From assembly GCA_009746045.1 (NCBI GenBank), contig RPFO01000418.1, forward strand, positions 993,582-1,057,581: DNA of 64,000 bases, written 5' to 3'. Below are positions 49,426 through 59,570 of this stretch, in pieces. The stretch's first letter is position 1; every line of letters begins with the position of its first letter. Position numbers and translations under genes: made by a program. The notes under the pieces were generated by a model. It made no database searches. It worked only from the letters and a program-made list of their open reading frames with translations, and was not told where the DNA came from. This DNA comes from Mesostigma viride. Taxonomy: Eukaryota > Streptophyta > Mesostigmatophyceae > Mesostigmatales > Mesostigmataceae.

Positions 49426-49449
49426 CGTATTACACGCCTCGTTAAAAAG

Positions 49450-50166
49450 ATGCCAAATTCTGAAGAATTCCGGATTCCCGCCGATGAGGAAATAGCCGCT
49501 CCGCCGGCTGGTCCTCCGTCAAGACCGACTGCGCCGTCGTGGCAGCAATTGCTCGACGAAGTCACGATCTCGCTCGACGAACTTCATCGTCGGCAGCGCG
49601 CAGTTCTTCCATTGCTCGGGGATAACCCCGAGGACCCCGATTTGCCAGCACTGGTGCCGGCTATACGCGCACTGTTGGACCAGATTCGCAACATTTTATC
49701 GCAGTTTACGGTCCAGGTGCGGGGAGGTTTGCGGTCGGTGAACGAGGTCACCACTGCCATCGAGGAGCTGGATAACGCCATCTCTTCGCTCACCGGTTAC
49801 CAGAGAAACTTACAAAACTGGGCATCGCTACGCACGGGGGGCGCGCCGGCGGTGTCGACAAATTTATTTCAGGATCTCGCGTTGCTGTCGCTGCTCACAC
49901 GCGGCGTACGCAGTCGCGAACGCCAGGTTCTTATTAACCTGGTAGCTTTTCTCGCATCTCTGCGAGAGTGGATTCCCGCAGGGTGGGAATTGTTATCCAT
50001 TTTTACTCATCCTCTGCGCCTCGTCGCGCGTCGGGCGCGCGCAACCTTCGCGACGGGAAGCACACCGGTTTTAATACATACCGGTGCAGGTCCGGCACAC
50101 ACGCCGGATATGGAGGATCCTGAGTTTACCTACGAGTACTGCGACTTCCGGGGCCTCGACTACTGA
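49450..50166 (+). CDS. Extra ORF upstream of gag in copia-B
   Basis: ATG at 49450 (MPNSEEFRIPADEEIAAPPA) opens 238 residues in the leader between the LTR and gag. The sequence is acidic and Pro-rich at first (GPPSRPTAPSWQQLLDEVTI), then helical with Leu/Ile heptads (LVPAIRALLDQIRNILSQF, VTTAIEELDNAISSLTGYQ), then a hydrophobic LINLVAFLASLREW stretch and an acidic end (DPEFTYEYCDF). No zinc knuckle, protease or envelope motif. Copia-A has no equivalent: its gag starts 27 nt after the LTR. I do not recognise it. It is fully open although the rest of the element is damaged. Confidence 0.7.
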   Translation: MPNSEEFRIPADEEIAAPPAGPPSRPTAPSWQQLLDEVTISLDELHRRQRAVLPLLGDNPEDPDLPALVPAIRALLDQIRNILSQFTVQVRGGLRSVNEVTTAIEELDNAISSLTGYQRNLQNWASLRTGGAPAVSTNLFQDLALLSLLTRGVRSRERQVLINLVAFLASLREWIPAGWELLSIFTHPLRLVARRARATFATGSTPVLIHTGAGPAHTPDMEDPEFTYEYCDFRGLDY

Positions 50167-50330
50167 GTCGGCCAATTTTTCTCCAGTGCTCGTCGACATT
50201 TTTGTCGAATTTTCGGCGGCAATTCGCGGGGGCGGGAGCGACACCGGAACAGGCGGCAGTGGCGACAAATTTTTGTACATATTTTTCTGCTGCTTTGCTA
50301 AGGTGTTCTTTGAATAGCTTGTAGTGCAGA

Positions 50331-51449
50331 ATGGCAGACGGGCGCCGTAGCAAAGGTGCCCCAGCCAGTGGGAATAATGGTGGTGCTGGTAGTGGGACCG
50401 CTCACGTAGATGACGTGGGGGTTACCGGAGAGATTACCAACATTCCTCACAATAATAATAATGCACAAGCTGTTCATGGCTTTGATCTCACCACACAGGG
50501 TCTTTTAATTGTTAATCAGCTGCAGCCTGTAACCTCAGACTCCAAGCCTAAGCAGGCTGAAGAGTTTGTGGAAGGATTGGAAGGGTTCCCTAGCTTGTAC
50601 GGTGGTACAAATTACTATCAGATCTGGATAGGAAGTAGCACTTTTGGCAAGTGTACTGACCAGATTAAGGACCTGACCAGGGAGTGCAAGAAGGCCAATA
50701 AGGCCTGGGCACTGTACGTAGCTGAGCTGAAGGAGCTGCTGGAAGACCAACGCAAGAAGGTCGGCATCCATTGGCAAGACAAGTATCAAGGGTGGGAGGT
50801 CAAGGGAGACCTGATCCAGAACTTCCTTAACTATTGTAAAATGGTTGAGGAGGGCAGGGCTCATGGCTTTAATGTTGCTGACAACATAGCCCTGACAAAC
50901 TGGCTCAAGGTTTCTGGGCTGGACAAGGCTACACGTGGCTCCTTAAAGGTCATGTGTGCCCCACACTCAACCCTCAAGGCCTACAAGGTCATAATCAAAC
51001 AAGCACTCGAGGCAGAGGAGCTGTTTGAGGGTGGAGTGCCAGCAGTGAAGGCTACCCAGGCAGGTGGGCGTACCCAGGGTGGCTCCAAATCGTCCGAGGC
51101 TGACAGAAGCCAAGGAGGGCGTAGGGGCAACCATAACAAGCGCAAGGGCGATCATTCACCCGACTCTGACAGGAGGTCACACTCCAAGTCGGTGTTCAGG
51201 CGGGTGGGTGGTCAGCCCAAGCAGGGCAACGCGTCTGACAACGGGGGCAGTGGCCAGGGCAAGTCAAAGATACAATGCTACCTGTGCAAGGGGTGGGGGC
51301 ATATCAAGAAGGAGTGTCCCAGCTTCAAGAAGTCCCAGGGCCAGGGCAGCAACAAGAATAACAACAACAACAACAAGAAGAACAACAACAAGTCCCAGGC
51401 AGGCCAGCCTTCAAAGGGCAGTCAGCAAGAAGACAACAAGGAGCAGTGA
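50331..51449 (+). CDS. gag: Copia-B gag (one CCHC zinc knuckle)
   Basis: 372 residues from MADGRRSKGAPASGNNGG. A helical capsid-like region (YYQIWIGSSTFGKCTDQIKD, NWLKVSGLDKATRGSLKVM) leads to a basic, Gly/Ser-rich stretch, one knuckle CYLCKGWGHIKKEC (~residue 316), and an Asn/Lys/Gln tail. It ends with TGA followed by CTG. The same frame stays open from that stop into pol (51450-53561), so gag and pol are separated by one UGA codon. Confidence 0.9.
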   Translation: MADGRRSKGAPASGNNGGAGSGTAHVDDVGVTGEITNIPHNNNNAQAVHGFDLTTQGLLIVNQLQPVTSDSKPKQAEEFVEGLEGFPSLYGGTNYYQIWIGSSTFGKCTDQIKDLTRECKKANKAWALYVAELKELLEDQRKKVGIHWQDKYQGWEVKGDLIQNFLNYCKMVEEGRAHGFNVADNIALTNWLKVSGLDKATRGSLKVMCAPHSTLKAYKVIIKQALEAEELFEGGVPAVKATQAGGRTQGGSKSSEADRSQGGRRGNHNKRKGDHSPDSDRRSHSKSVFRRVGGQPKQGNASDNGGSGQGKSKIQCYLCKGWGHIKKECPSFKKSQGQGSNKNNNNNNKKNNNKSQAGQPSKGSQQEDNKEQ

Positions 51450-53561
51450 CTGTCTGAGGCAACCCCTACACACCTTAATTCACCCAAGGGGGAGGCCGCC
51501 AGGTGCTCCAATGCAGATTTTATATCTGGGCAACAAGAGGGTGATCTCCAGGTTCAGGGTGGCCCCAGGTCACCTGGAGAGGTACAGGTTCCTATGAAGA
51601 CGTCCTTGACAGCTGGTGCAGCTGTAAGAATGTCTGACCCCATGCATCCTCGTGCTGGGCACGAGGGTGGACCTCTCATTTTGAGAGAAACCAATGTACA
51701 ACCACAGAGGGGTGTGAAGGCCTCTGGTGGTATGCATGTGGTCCCTGCTGGCGGTCCAGGTGTTGGGCATGAGCAGGGTGACTCAGGCTCTGAGTCAGAA
51801 CAGGATGGAAGTCAGCATGGTGATGCTGGACAACCTGACAGCACAGTCCTGACTGTGCCAGGGACTGCTTCCTCTGTGTACCAGGAGTTGGGTGCCCGAA
51901 TCCACAACATGTTTGGGCATGCCACTTCTCTGTCAAACAACTTTGCCTTCCGTATGGGCAGGGCACCCCTTCTCAAGGCGTGTCAGCAAGCTGCCTCACG
52001 GTGTAAGTGCCAGTTGTCCTCCAACAAGCCCAGGAAATCACATGCCAAAGCTCTACCTCAGAGCATTGGTGATCTGCAGTGTGATATCCAACACATCAGG
52101 GGCATGCAACTGTTGGTGTGCGTGGACAGGTACACAAAATACAAGGTGCTGGAGCATTTACCTTCTATGAAGAACAGGTACTTGCTGGCTGCCCTGCAGA
52201 ATGTAAGAGCCAAGTTTCCTACCACAAGGATCCAGGTGGACATGCAGTTTCAGCATCTCAAGGGTGATCCTACCCTTCCTGAGTTGCTGGTTACACCTAG
52301 GGAGGCTCATGGGCAGCAGGGTGCTATCGAGAGGGCAATCCAGGAGGTCAAGAAATTGATCATCTCTGAAGACTGGGTACCCTTGTCTGCACCTGCACTT
52401 GTCAGGAGTGCATGGCTGAGGAACGTGGAGCAGCAGCTGAACAGCAGGGTTAACTTCTACTATGATGGAGTTGCTGTCAGCCCAATGGGTCTATATCATG
52501 GCCTGTGCCCACCACATGTGCTGGAGGGCTGGAAACATGCTGCACATGTCACCTTTGCCAAGCTGAGGGAGAAGGACCGGGGTTGGAAGATGCTGGAGCC
52601 ACAAGTGGGTCAGAAGGTCCTAGCTTGGAAGGAACCTAGCCTTTATGGCAAACGTGGTAGCTGGAGTCCTGGGGTGGTTACCCAGGTTGATGAAGCTCTA
52701 AGCCACGCATGCTTGGTCAGCATGGAGGACGAACCAAAGCATGTACACCGGCTGAGTTGGTCATATGTCAAGCCTAACCTGATGAATGAGGGCAGTCAGG
52801 CACAAGGCTCACAGGATCTGCAGGATTTTCAGGTCCCAAGTGACATCACTGACGCAACGACCACATCTCCGGATTCTCCCGACTTCTGGCCTGCGCTGGT
52901 TGTCTCTTTGACATCTGTTGCAGGGGAATCTGTCAGCCCTGGCCAGGTTGCAGAGGTACTTGTTGAACAGGCTGCAAGGTCAACAGCTGGGGAGTCAACT
53001 GTCAAGCCCAAGGCACTAACCAAGCCCAGGGGGACAAGTTTGGCTGGATTGATTGGGGCTCTACAAAGAGCCAAGAAGCAGCCCAAGGTAGCCAAGCTCA
53101 GGTGGCATGGCAATCTGGGGCTGGACACTGCCTTAGAGGTAGACACTAATTCTCAGGTTTCCATCATTGGGACCAGAGCTGCAGCAGGGTACAGCATGAC
53201 TGAGCCCAGCTATCAGTTTGTGTCTGACTTCAGTGGCGGGGTACACGTGAAGGTACTGGGTGAGGTATCTATTCCTATCCTTGGACAGGACACTGCATTT
53301 TGTGTCTTGGAGGGCTATCAAGGACCTGCTCTTCTGGGGCAGAATTTCCTATGCCAGGATGGAGTAGTGATCACGTCCTCTCTCCTGACTAAGGAAGGGG
53401 CTGGTCAGGTCCCACTGATTAATTTCAGGACCACTCACCTATCACGTGCAGTAACCAGGTCGGTTAAGCGTGTGCAAGTGTGCCAGGGGCAGGAGCCCTT
53501 GGTTGATGACCTCATACTGCCAGCTGCTAGTCATCCAAGCAGTTTGGGCATTGGTCCTTGA
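51450..53561 (+). CDS. pol: Copia-B pol, first part: integrase and retropepsin-like domain
   Basis: The first ATG is at 51594, but the frame is open from the gag stop at 51447. Numbered from 51594: integrase zinc site HNMFGHATS (~104) with CKCQLSS, catalytic region CDIQHIRG, VDMQFQHLKGD and GAIERAIQEVKK (Asp to Glu 30 residues, as in copia-A), GKRGSWSPGVVTQVD. Next is the retropepsin-like part with EVDTNSQVSIIG (~516) and ALLGQNFLCQDG. DTN replaces DTG. A mini-element (52869-52910) sits in frame between the two. The frame ends with TGA in GIGP-stop-HSLAGHSPINY, aligned to GIGRHDVATQSPISY in copia-A, so this stop interrupts a conserved stretch. Confidence 0.85.
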   Translation: MSEATPTHLNSPKGEAARCSNADFISGQQEGDLQVQGGPRSPGEVQVPMKTSLTAGAAVRMSDPMHPRAGHEGGPLILRETNVQPQRGVKASGGMHVVPAGGPGVGHEQGDSGSESEQDGSQHGDAGQPDSTVLTVPGTASSVYQELGARIHNMFGHATSLSNNFAFRMGRAPLLKACQQAASRCKCQLSSNKPRKSHAKALPQSIGDLQCDIQHIRGMQLLVCVDRYTKYKVLEHLPSMKNRYLLAALQNVRAKFPTTRIQVDMQFQHLKGDPTLPELLVTPREAHGQQGAIERAIQEVKKLIISEDWVPLSAPALVRSAWLRNVEQQLNSRVNFYYDGVAVSPMGLYHGLCPPHVLEGWKHAAHVTFAKLREKDRGWKMLEPQVGQKVLAWKEPSLYGKRGSWSPGVVTQVDEALSHACLVSMEDEPKHVHRLSWSYVKPNLMNEGSQAQGSQDLQDFQVPSDITDATTTSPDSPDFWPALVVSLTSVAGESVSPGQVAEVLVEQAARSTAGESTVKPKALTKPRGTSLAGLIGALQRAKKQPKVAKLRWHGNLGLDTALEVDTNSQVSIIGTRAAAGYSMTEPSYQFVSDFSGGVHVKVLGEVSIPILGQDTAFCVLEGYQGPALLGQNFLCQDGVVITSSLLTKEGAGQVPLINFRTTHLSRAVTRSVKRVQVCQGQEPLVDDLILPAASHPSSLGIGP
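52863..52916 (+). repeat. 42-bp mini-element inside copia-B pol, ACATCT flanks
   Basis: CCGGATTCTCCCGACTTC...GGTTGTCTCTTTG (52869-52910) lies between ACATCT at 52863-52868 and 52911-52916. The insert plus one hexamer is 48 nt, so pol stays in frame (adds SPDSPDFWPALVVSL). Confidence 0.7.
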
Positions 53562-56500
53562 CACTCACTTGCTGGACACAGCCCTATCAACTACCAAGGC
53601 CTGGTGAAGCTCATGTCCTCTCCCATTATGTGTCCCCAGGTCACACTGGGACTGATTAAATCTGGGGAGGACTGGATCTCCAAGAAATGCGTGGAACCTG
53701 TCAATGACCTGCCTCCTGCACGACGTCTACTCAAGCTCAAGTTTGTCATCAAGATGAAGGAGGTGGACGGGGTCAAGGTACCACATGTCAGGCCAGTGCT
53801 GAATGAGTTCAAGGGTACTGGTGAGTGCACTGCTGAGGAGTTGTATACCCCTGGCATGTTGCATGATACTTGGAGGCTGCTGCTGTGTGTATTTCTAGGC
53901 CTTCTCAACAAGGGCTTGGACTATGGCTCAGTGGTGGTAGACTTCAAGAGGGCATTTCTGGAGGGTGATGCAGATGTGGCACAGGAAAAGTGGGAGGGCA
54001 AGACGCCTTTCTATGTCAGGGTGCCTGCTGTATGGAAAAGGGACATTCACACAGAGTTCCTTAAAATCCTCAAGGGCCTGGAGGGCCTGAGGTCAAGTCC
54101 AATAATCTGGAGGGAGACTCTCAACCGTTTCCTGAAGGAGCATTGCAACTTGAAGGTCTCTCCTGTAGACCCCTGTCTGTTTCTGGGGCAATGGGAAGGC
54201 CTGCCAGTGTATGCTTCGCTGCACGGGGATGACCTACATCTGATAGCTCCCACGTCGTGGCTTAAGGAGCTGATCTCCATCATTAAGTCCAAGTTTCCTC
54301 TGGGTAGGGAGCAATGGCAGGTGGAGAATGAGCCTCTCCTGTTTGTGGGCATGGAGGCCACACTGGTGAAGAAGGGGGGGAGTGGCGTATGCTGCTGGTG
54401 GGGGGCAATGATTATCAAGAGACCCTCATTAGCAAGCTTCCTCCAGTCATCACACAGGCACTGTGTCCCATGGTGAGGGGCATGGTTGCTTGGGTGGCAG
54501 GCATTTCCAGGCCAGACCTTATGGTCATAGCCAGGTTGCCTGATGACATGCTGGTGGAGCTAGGGTCTGCCAAGGTGGCTGATCAGGTCAGGGCTTCATC
54601 TGGCATTCTGTTGTCTGCAGTGGATTTATCACAACCCATTTGCATGGAGCTGTATGTGGACAGCTCAATGGACAGCAGGCAGGTCTCCAAGGTCAGGGGC
54701 AGGGCTGCAGGGCTCTTTGTGCTCAGACAGGAAGGCCTGGGGAGTTTGGTGAGCTGGTTTAGTCGCCTGCACAAACGGGTGGCTGTCAGCAGTGATGTGG
54801 CAGAATGCAGGGCTATTTGTGAAGGCATTCACACAAGCCTTTATCTGAAGGAGTTGCTTCATCAGATGACTTCTAACACTCCTTGGCCACTTCAGGTTAC
54901 CACTCTTCTAAAAACAGACTCCATGGGGATGGTGCAGTTTGTGCACAGGCAGATGGCCAGAAGTAGGGACTTGGACTATCTCCTTCTTAACACGTCCCCT
55001 GTAGAAACTCAGTCCTAAAAATAGGACTGAGTATACCATCTTTGAGATCATGTGGCGGTAAGGGTAGGGGGGTACCCCATATGTTTGATATGCATCATAG
55101 CACTCAATATCATGCTAATGCTTGGGCATGTGCTTAAAAAATCATATGTTGACCAAATCATGTATAATTATACATGACTCTCAACCCTTACTCGCGATTT
55201 TGGAATTTTCTGTGGAAGCACGAGTGTGTAAAATCCAATAAAATCCATATTCACTATTAAAAATCATAGGCATGTAGATATTAGAGTTCTTGAACTGTGG
55301 CAAAAAACTGGACTCGATTCGGCCACTGGCACTGCCTGAAACATGCAAAACACTGCCAGTCCTATAAATAGGTCTGGGCCTTGGTAACAAAATGCTAGCA
55401 TGGGAGTGCGGTCGTACTACACACCACCGTGGCCACCAACCATGCCAATCAACTCATTTCCCTTCCAGCATAATAGGACAACATGCTTGCATCATCATAT
55501 TGCAGTTATATTATACCTTATAATGTGTGAGAGCCTATGCAAGCACGTAGGGAATGGGTTTGGATACCTACCCACGAAAGGTTTTTTTGTGTGTGTTAAC
55601 CACCAGTGTATTGGGCAGGTTAAGCATATTTCAAGTGTCTCTAACAAGAATGGACATGGATAAAACTGTTTTGCCTTGCCATGGCATGGCCAACATACTT
55701 GCTGGCACATGATGACAGTGGTTTACCACCAAGATCTTTCACTCACCCATATAAGCTTGAAAGCACCCTTGACGAGGCCCATGGCCACACAATTATGCAG
55801 TATGAACGTAGCAAAAGAACAACTAACATCTATGAAGGTATTTAAACCCATACAGCGCCTAAAAACCTGCACAACTACACCAGGGCAAGGCAAATGCCTG
55901 GGAACATCATCTAAAAAGGGGGTTTTGGAGAGGGGCAGGCAACGGTCAAGAAAGAGCATCAAGACTCGAAACTGGCAACACCTCGCAAGCTTAAACTCAT
56001 GTAAGAACATCAAGAAATGATGAGACAACGATATTCCGGCTTTACTTTGCATGGCTGGCGTTACCTTGGCCCAGGCGGTGCCCGCAAAAGTGGCACTTTG
56101 AGGCACACACACCATGACGTGACAGAGTGGTCGAAATCATCAAATCTATACTGCCACTAAGTCAATTCTATGACAATGCATGATAAAAGGTAGAAAGATA
56201 CCTATAAACCCTTCGAATTTCGCCGGAAAGCAGTTGTAGTAATCAATTCCGTCGGCCTGCCTGATCGCAGCTTTTTCCAGCAAGAACGGTGCCGACACCC
56301 AGTAAATCGCATCCCCACGAGCTGAAAATTGACTTGTATCATCTCTAGGATATATAAAATCTATTTCCTGAGTTTGGCCAGCTATATCGTCGGAAAACGT
56401 AAACTGCATGCATGGGCGCAAGCCGCCATGGCTAGGTCGTGCATTTCCGGAACTCACGTTTCACGTGGAAAAGTACCCTTACCACCTGTTCTTTGACCGT

Positions 56501-56855
56501 ACATTTAGCCGCTCATACCAAATCCAAAAAAATCGCAAAAATATGTCCAAGAAAGATCTTTTCACGTAGTATTTGAATAAATTTTGAGGGAATTTTTTTG
56601 ACAAACCTTCCGATCCGGGCAAATTTTCTACGAAACCCCAAATCTCAGTCCTAAATTTAGGACTGAGTTGAACTCAGTCCTAACAATAGGTGTGGCTACA
56701 GACGACGTGTTAAGGAGTTGTCCTCCTTGGCCAATATTGAGCATATCCCTGGGGTTGACAATCCTGCTGATGCTTTGACCAAGCTAGTGCAGAAGGCAGC
56801 AGTGCAATACAAGGTTCTTCAGTCTCTGATGGACCCATCTCAGCAAGCTGTCTAA
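53562..56855 (+). pseudogene. pol: Copia-B pol, second part: RT and RNase H, frameshifted and interrupted
   Basis: RT is in frame with the upstream pol after the TGA: VNDLPPARRLLKLKFVIKM, VVVDFKRAFLEGDAD, YASLHGDDLHLIA (HGDD at the catalytic site). At a run of seven Gs (54373-54379) the frame shifts; the true continuation is MLLVGGNDYQETLI. RNase H has MELYVDSSMDSRQVSK, VSWFSRLHKRVAVSSDVAE and TLLKTDSMGMVQF. It breaks at DLDYLL (54990) with a transposon insertion. It resumes at 56710 with KELSSLANIEHIPGVDNPAD, ending at 56855. Removing the insertion and one TTAA restores a match to LDFLRAKEYSDAVSLYHV of copia-A. Confidence 0.85.
54991..56709. mobile_element. TTAA transposon, copy 1 (nonautonomous, 1,719 bp)
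   Basis: Flanked by TTAA (54987-54990 and 56710-56713), with terminal repeats CACGTCCCCTGTAG and CTACAGACGACGTG (two mismatches). Hairpins of the type CTCAGTCCTA...TAGGACTGAG occur just inside the left end (55010), in the interior (55358) and twice near the right end (56645, 56672). No transposase frame. Termini resemble the MITE at 45811. Confidence 0.8.
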
Positions 56856-57530
56856 GCTGGTGCATGGTTATAGGGCATTGGAGAGCAGATTGTGTGGTAG
56901 TGTCAGCATTGTGACTGGCATAATACCTGTATTTTAGTCTGTACTAAGGCTCATGGACCATGGTACACTCACTCTGATTTTAATCACGATACAGCCAGGT
57001 TTTGGCTGGGGTTCATGCTGTTGACTACACAAGGTTGACAGGTCCATTACAGACCATGTATTCTATTTTAAAAGAAATGTATATTTGTACATACTTCTCA
57101 CAATGGTCTGGGAACCTTTATTCTGGGGTTTATAGGGCGGGGTTCGATTCCCTGGTATTATGTTTCTACAAGCTGGCCTGTTCAGGTGTTTGCCTGTTCA
57201 GACTTCCCTAGTTCCCCAGGGCAGGATTTAATTGTTGCCTATGTGTTTCATTTTGTCATTTGTTTGCTGTGGCAGTTTACCATCTGGCAAGTAGACGGGC
57301 GCCGTAAGACGGGCGCCAATAGACCCCTGTTGAGAGAATGACAGGCAAACTATTGTAATACGCCTTACTTTGTCAAGTGGTATTTTAATTGTCATGGATT
57401 TATTGTACTTATATTGAATATGTACTGGGTTTTATGGGATTAGTATCTGGGATTAATGTAACTCACCGCCAGAAGGTCATTGTACTGGAGGCTCTACCGA
57501 GGTGATGGGATTAATTCCTGGAGAAGACCT
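56856..57530 (+). other. Copia-B 3' region
   Basis: Noncoding sequence between the end of pol and the half-LINE insertion. ACGGGCGCC occurs twice at 57295-57320 (also near the gag start, GACGGGCGCC at 50338). The rest of the 3' region resumes at 58685 and ends with the purine tract AAAGAAAAGAAGGGATTGG. Confidence 0.5.
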
Positions 57531-57617
57531 CATAGAATTAATTAATTATCATTAATTATCAACATCACTCCGTTGGGAGTAGATGTAGCACATAGCCCTG
57601 AGAAGGGGCATATGGCT

Positions 57618-58002
57618 GATTTCGATAGTACCGGCTACGCCCCCTTCTACTAAAAAGAAGGATTCAGCCGTGTTCAGCCCGTCTCACGGTGCGAGACTGA
57701 ACAAGTCTCGCGTGCAGACACGTGTGTAGTACTCCTACACACAGATCTCGAGTGATTTATCTAGTACCAAATCCGAAAGGCTTGCATCACTCCCCGGACA
57801 GGAGAACTTTTGCGGATGACTGTAGGTGTAAGTTGGCGATGCCATGGTAACCGGAGACGTCCGTCCTATAGTCAGCAAAATTGGTGCGAGAGGTCCCCAG
57901 TTCGATTCCGGTCGGATTCATTTGCAGATCGCGTTTTTCCGCGTTTTCCGCGGCCCGGTACTGAACGCAAATGGTTTTCACCTTTGCGGAGTGCCTGATC
58001 AA
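57618..58002 (+). mobile_element. tRNA-like SINE, copy 4 (full length, ~385 bp)
   Basis: Flanked by ATATGGCT (57610-57617 and 58003-58010). The tRNA-like part GTCCGTCCTATAGTCAGC ... AGTTCGATTCCGGTCGGAT can form an acceptor-like stem (GTCCGTC with GTCGGAT), a D-arm-like A box region and a T arm, but the anticodon arm is absent. A hairpin GTGTGTAG..CCTACACAC lies upstream. Confidence 0.8.
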
Positions 58003-58373
58003 ATATGGCTTTTAATACATTCTAGGCTACTTCATGCAAGGGTGGGAATGTAAGCTACCCCTGCGCTAGGTGCACCAGGGCACCCGCACCCTCATGGTCT
58101 ATCACGCTATGCCCGGGTAAGGGGGGGAGCATGCCTGTGAGGGGGAAGATCATCATGGCTATACAAAAACTAGAGCGTGGCATCTCAGCAGAGAGCAGCT
58201 CTCTGCATGGGCACAGCATTACTGAATAAAACTAGGCATCGTCTGGAGTGTGGCTCATCATAGGCACACATGGACATGACTAAAAAGGCTAGGCCTAAGC
58301 TGGTATAGTGCCTGTAGTAAGCGGGCATGTACAAGGCCACTGTCTAACTATTCTACACTACTGCTGTATTCCC

Positions 58374-58673
58374 CTAGGCTGGGGCTGGAGTTGCTGGGGC
58401 CGCGGTGGTCGAGGGGGTCGCTTGCCAGGGCTTGTGGCCGACGTAGATGGCCGCCCCCTTCCAGTACACCGGCTGGCCCGCCTTGGTCTGCCGGAGCTGG
58501 GTGTAGGTCGGCCATAGCTCCCGTCGCCGTTGTTGCTGTGCCAGGGTCAAGTCGTCGTCCACGGTGAAGGGAGTATTCGCGAGCCGCTTGCGGCGTCTGA
58601 GAAACGAAATCTTGTCCGCTGGGCTATCAAAGATGAGAAGAAGCGGAGGCGCCCCTGCCTTACCCCGCGCGCG
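58374..58673 (-). pseudogene. C-terminal ORF1 fragment of the half-LINE
   Basis: Reads RGKAGAPPLLLIFDSPADKI, SFLRRRKRLANTPFTVDDD and LAQQQRRRELWPTYTQLRQ to a stop at 58374. Nearly the same as the C-terminal part of the 44752-45553 ORF1. Confidence 0.8.
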
Positions 58674-58948
58674 CATAGAATTAACCTGTATGTATTTAAT
58701 TTTGTGTGCTTCTAATATCTGGTGGTACTCTGTAATGCCACTTCCATAGGTTTTTATCCATTTCTCATGGAATGGTTTTCCCTGTGGCAGATCTGTTTCT
58801 TTTCCAGTTCCTTAAAAGAAAAGGCTGGGGGAATGGCAATGGCCATTAAAGACATCTGTTCAAGCTTCAAGCTGGAGTGAAGGACATTTCAAGCTACTTC
58901 AAGGGTCCCTGGCAGGGGATGTGATCCCTAAAGAAAAGAAGGGATTGG

Positions 58949-59565
58949 AGTTAACGTAAAGGATTTACGTTAGATGGATAGAGATTGTTACGCTCTTTCC
59001 AACGGCACCTTGAACGCCTCATTTGGTTAAGGAACGTAAAAGTTATGACGTTTCCTAGGCTGTGCCGACAGTACCCGGCGCGCCACTGTGGGCGCGTACG
59101 GACACAGGATGTACAAGTGTCACTTTGATAGTCCGCAGGACGTTGACAGGACTTGTACAGGACTTGATGGTCAATTGATAGGTAGGCGCACTGTAGCGCG
59201 CCAGGACCTATGAGACAATTGATGCTGAGTAGTGTACGGATAGGTCCACAGGACTAGCCGTATGGACAATTGATAGATCTGCGCGCCAAAGGCGTGCCAG
59301 AGTCTGTGTAATCAATTGATTGACAGTTCGGCTGTGACAGTGCAGCTGATTACTTGGACGCGTCCCTAACAACCTATATGTGTGACTTGGTCGCACCGGG
59401 ACGCTAGTTCTTGCGTGCACGTTCGCTGGGCACTGCGACCCTGTCGCCTGTGCTGCGTGCAGTCTTGGAAGTGACGTGACTTACGTCTGTGTTTCCTTGT
59501 TATTAATAAAGGCAACTTCCTGCAAGAACCATGGCGGAATTCGTGGCATTCTCACGCTCACAACT
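58949..59565 (+). repeat. Copia-B 3' LTR (617 bp)
   Basis: Same length and ends as the 5' LTR; I see a single substitution. Preceded by a polypurine tract. Confidence 0.95.
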
Positions 59566-59570
59566 GCTGG

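Larger units (their letters stand above)
57542..58673 (-). mobile_element. ORF1-only LINE fragment inserted in copia-B, carrying a SINE
   Basis: Flanked by CATAGAATTAA (57531-57541 and 58674-58684). On the minus strand it has the end of ORF1 (58673-58374) followed at once by the 3' UTR and an ATAATTAATGATAATTAATT tail. It is 5'-truncated in ORF1. Contains the SINE at 57618-58002. Confidence 0.9.
48809..59565 (+). mobile_element. Copia-B: Copia-like LTR retrotransposon with nested insertions
   Basis: 10,757 bp with 617-bp LTRs (one difference seen: A at 49104 versus T at 59244) and target duplication GCTGG. Order: LTR, an extra ORF (49450), gag (50331), integrase and retropepsin-like (to 53561), RT, RNase H, 3' region, LTR. 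A 1.72-kb TTAA transposon sits in RNase H and an ORF1-only LINE fragment with a SINE in the 3' region, so the element without insertions is about 7.9 kb. Inactivated by a frameshift and the insertion. Confidence 0.93.

Noticed and set aside
49426-49445. tRNA primer-binding site of copia-B (CGTATTACACGCCTCG)
   Set aside because: Position is right but it does not start TGG, so I cannot match it to a tRNA 3' end; copia-A (TGTACTCAAGAAAG) is equally unclear.
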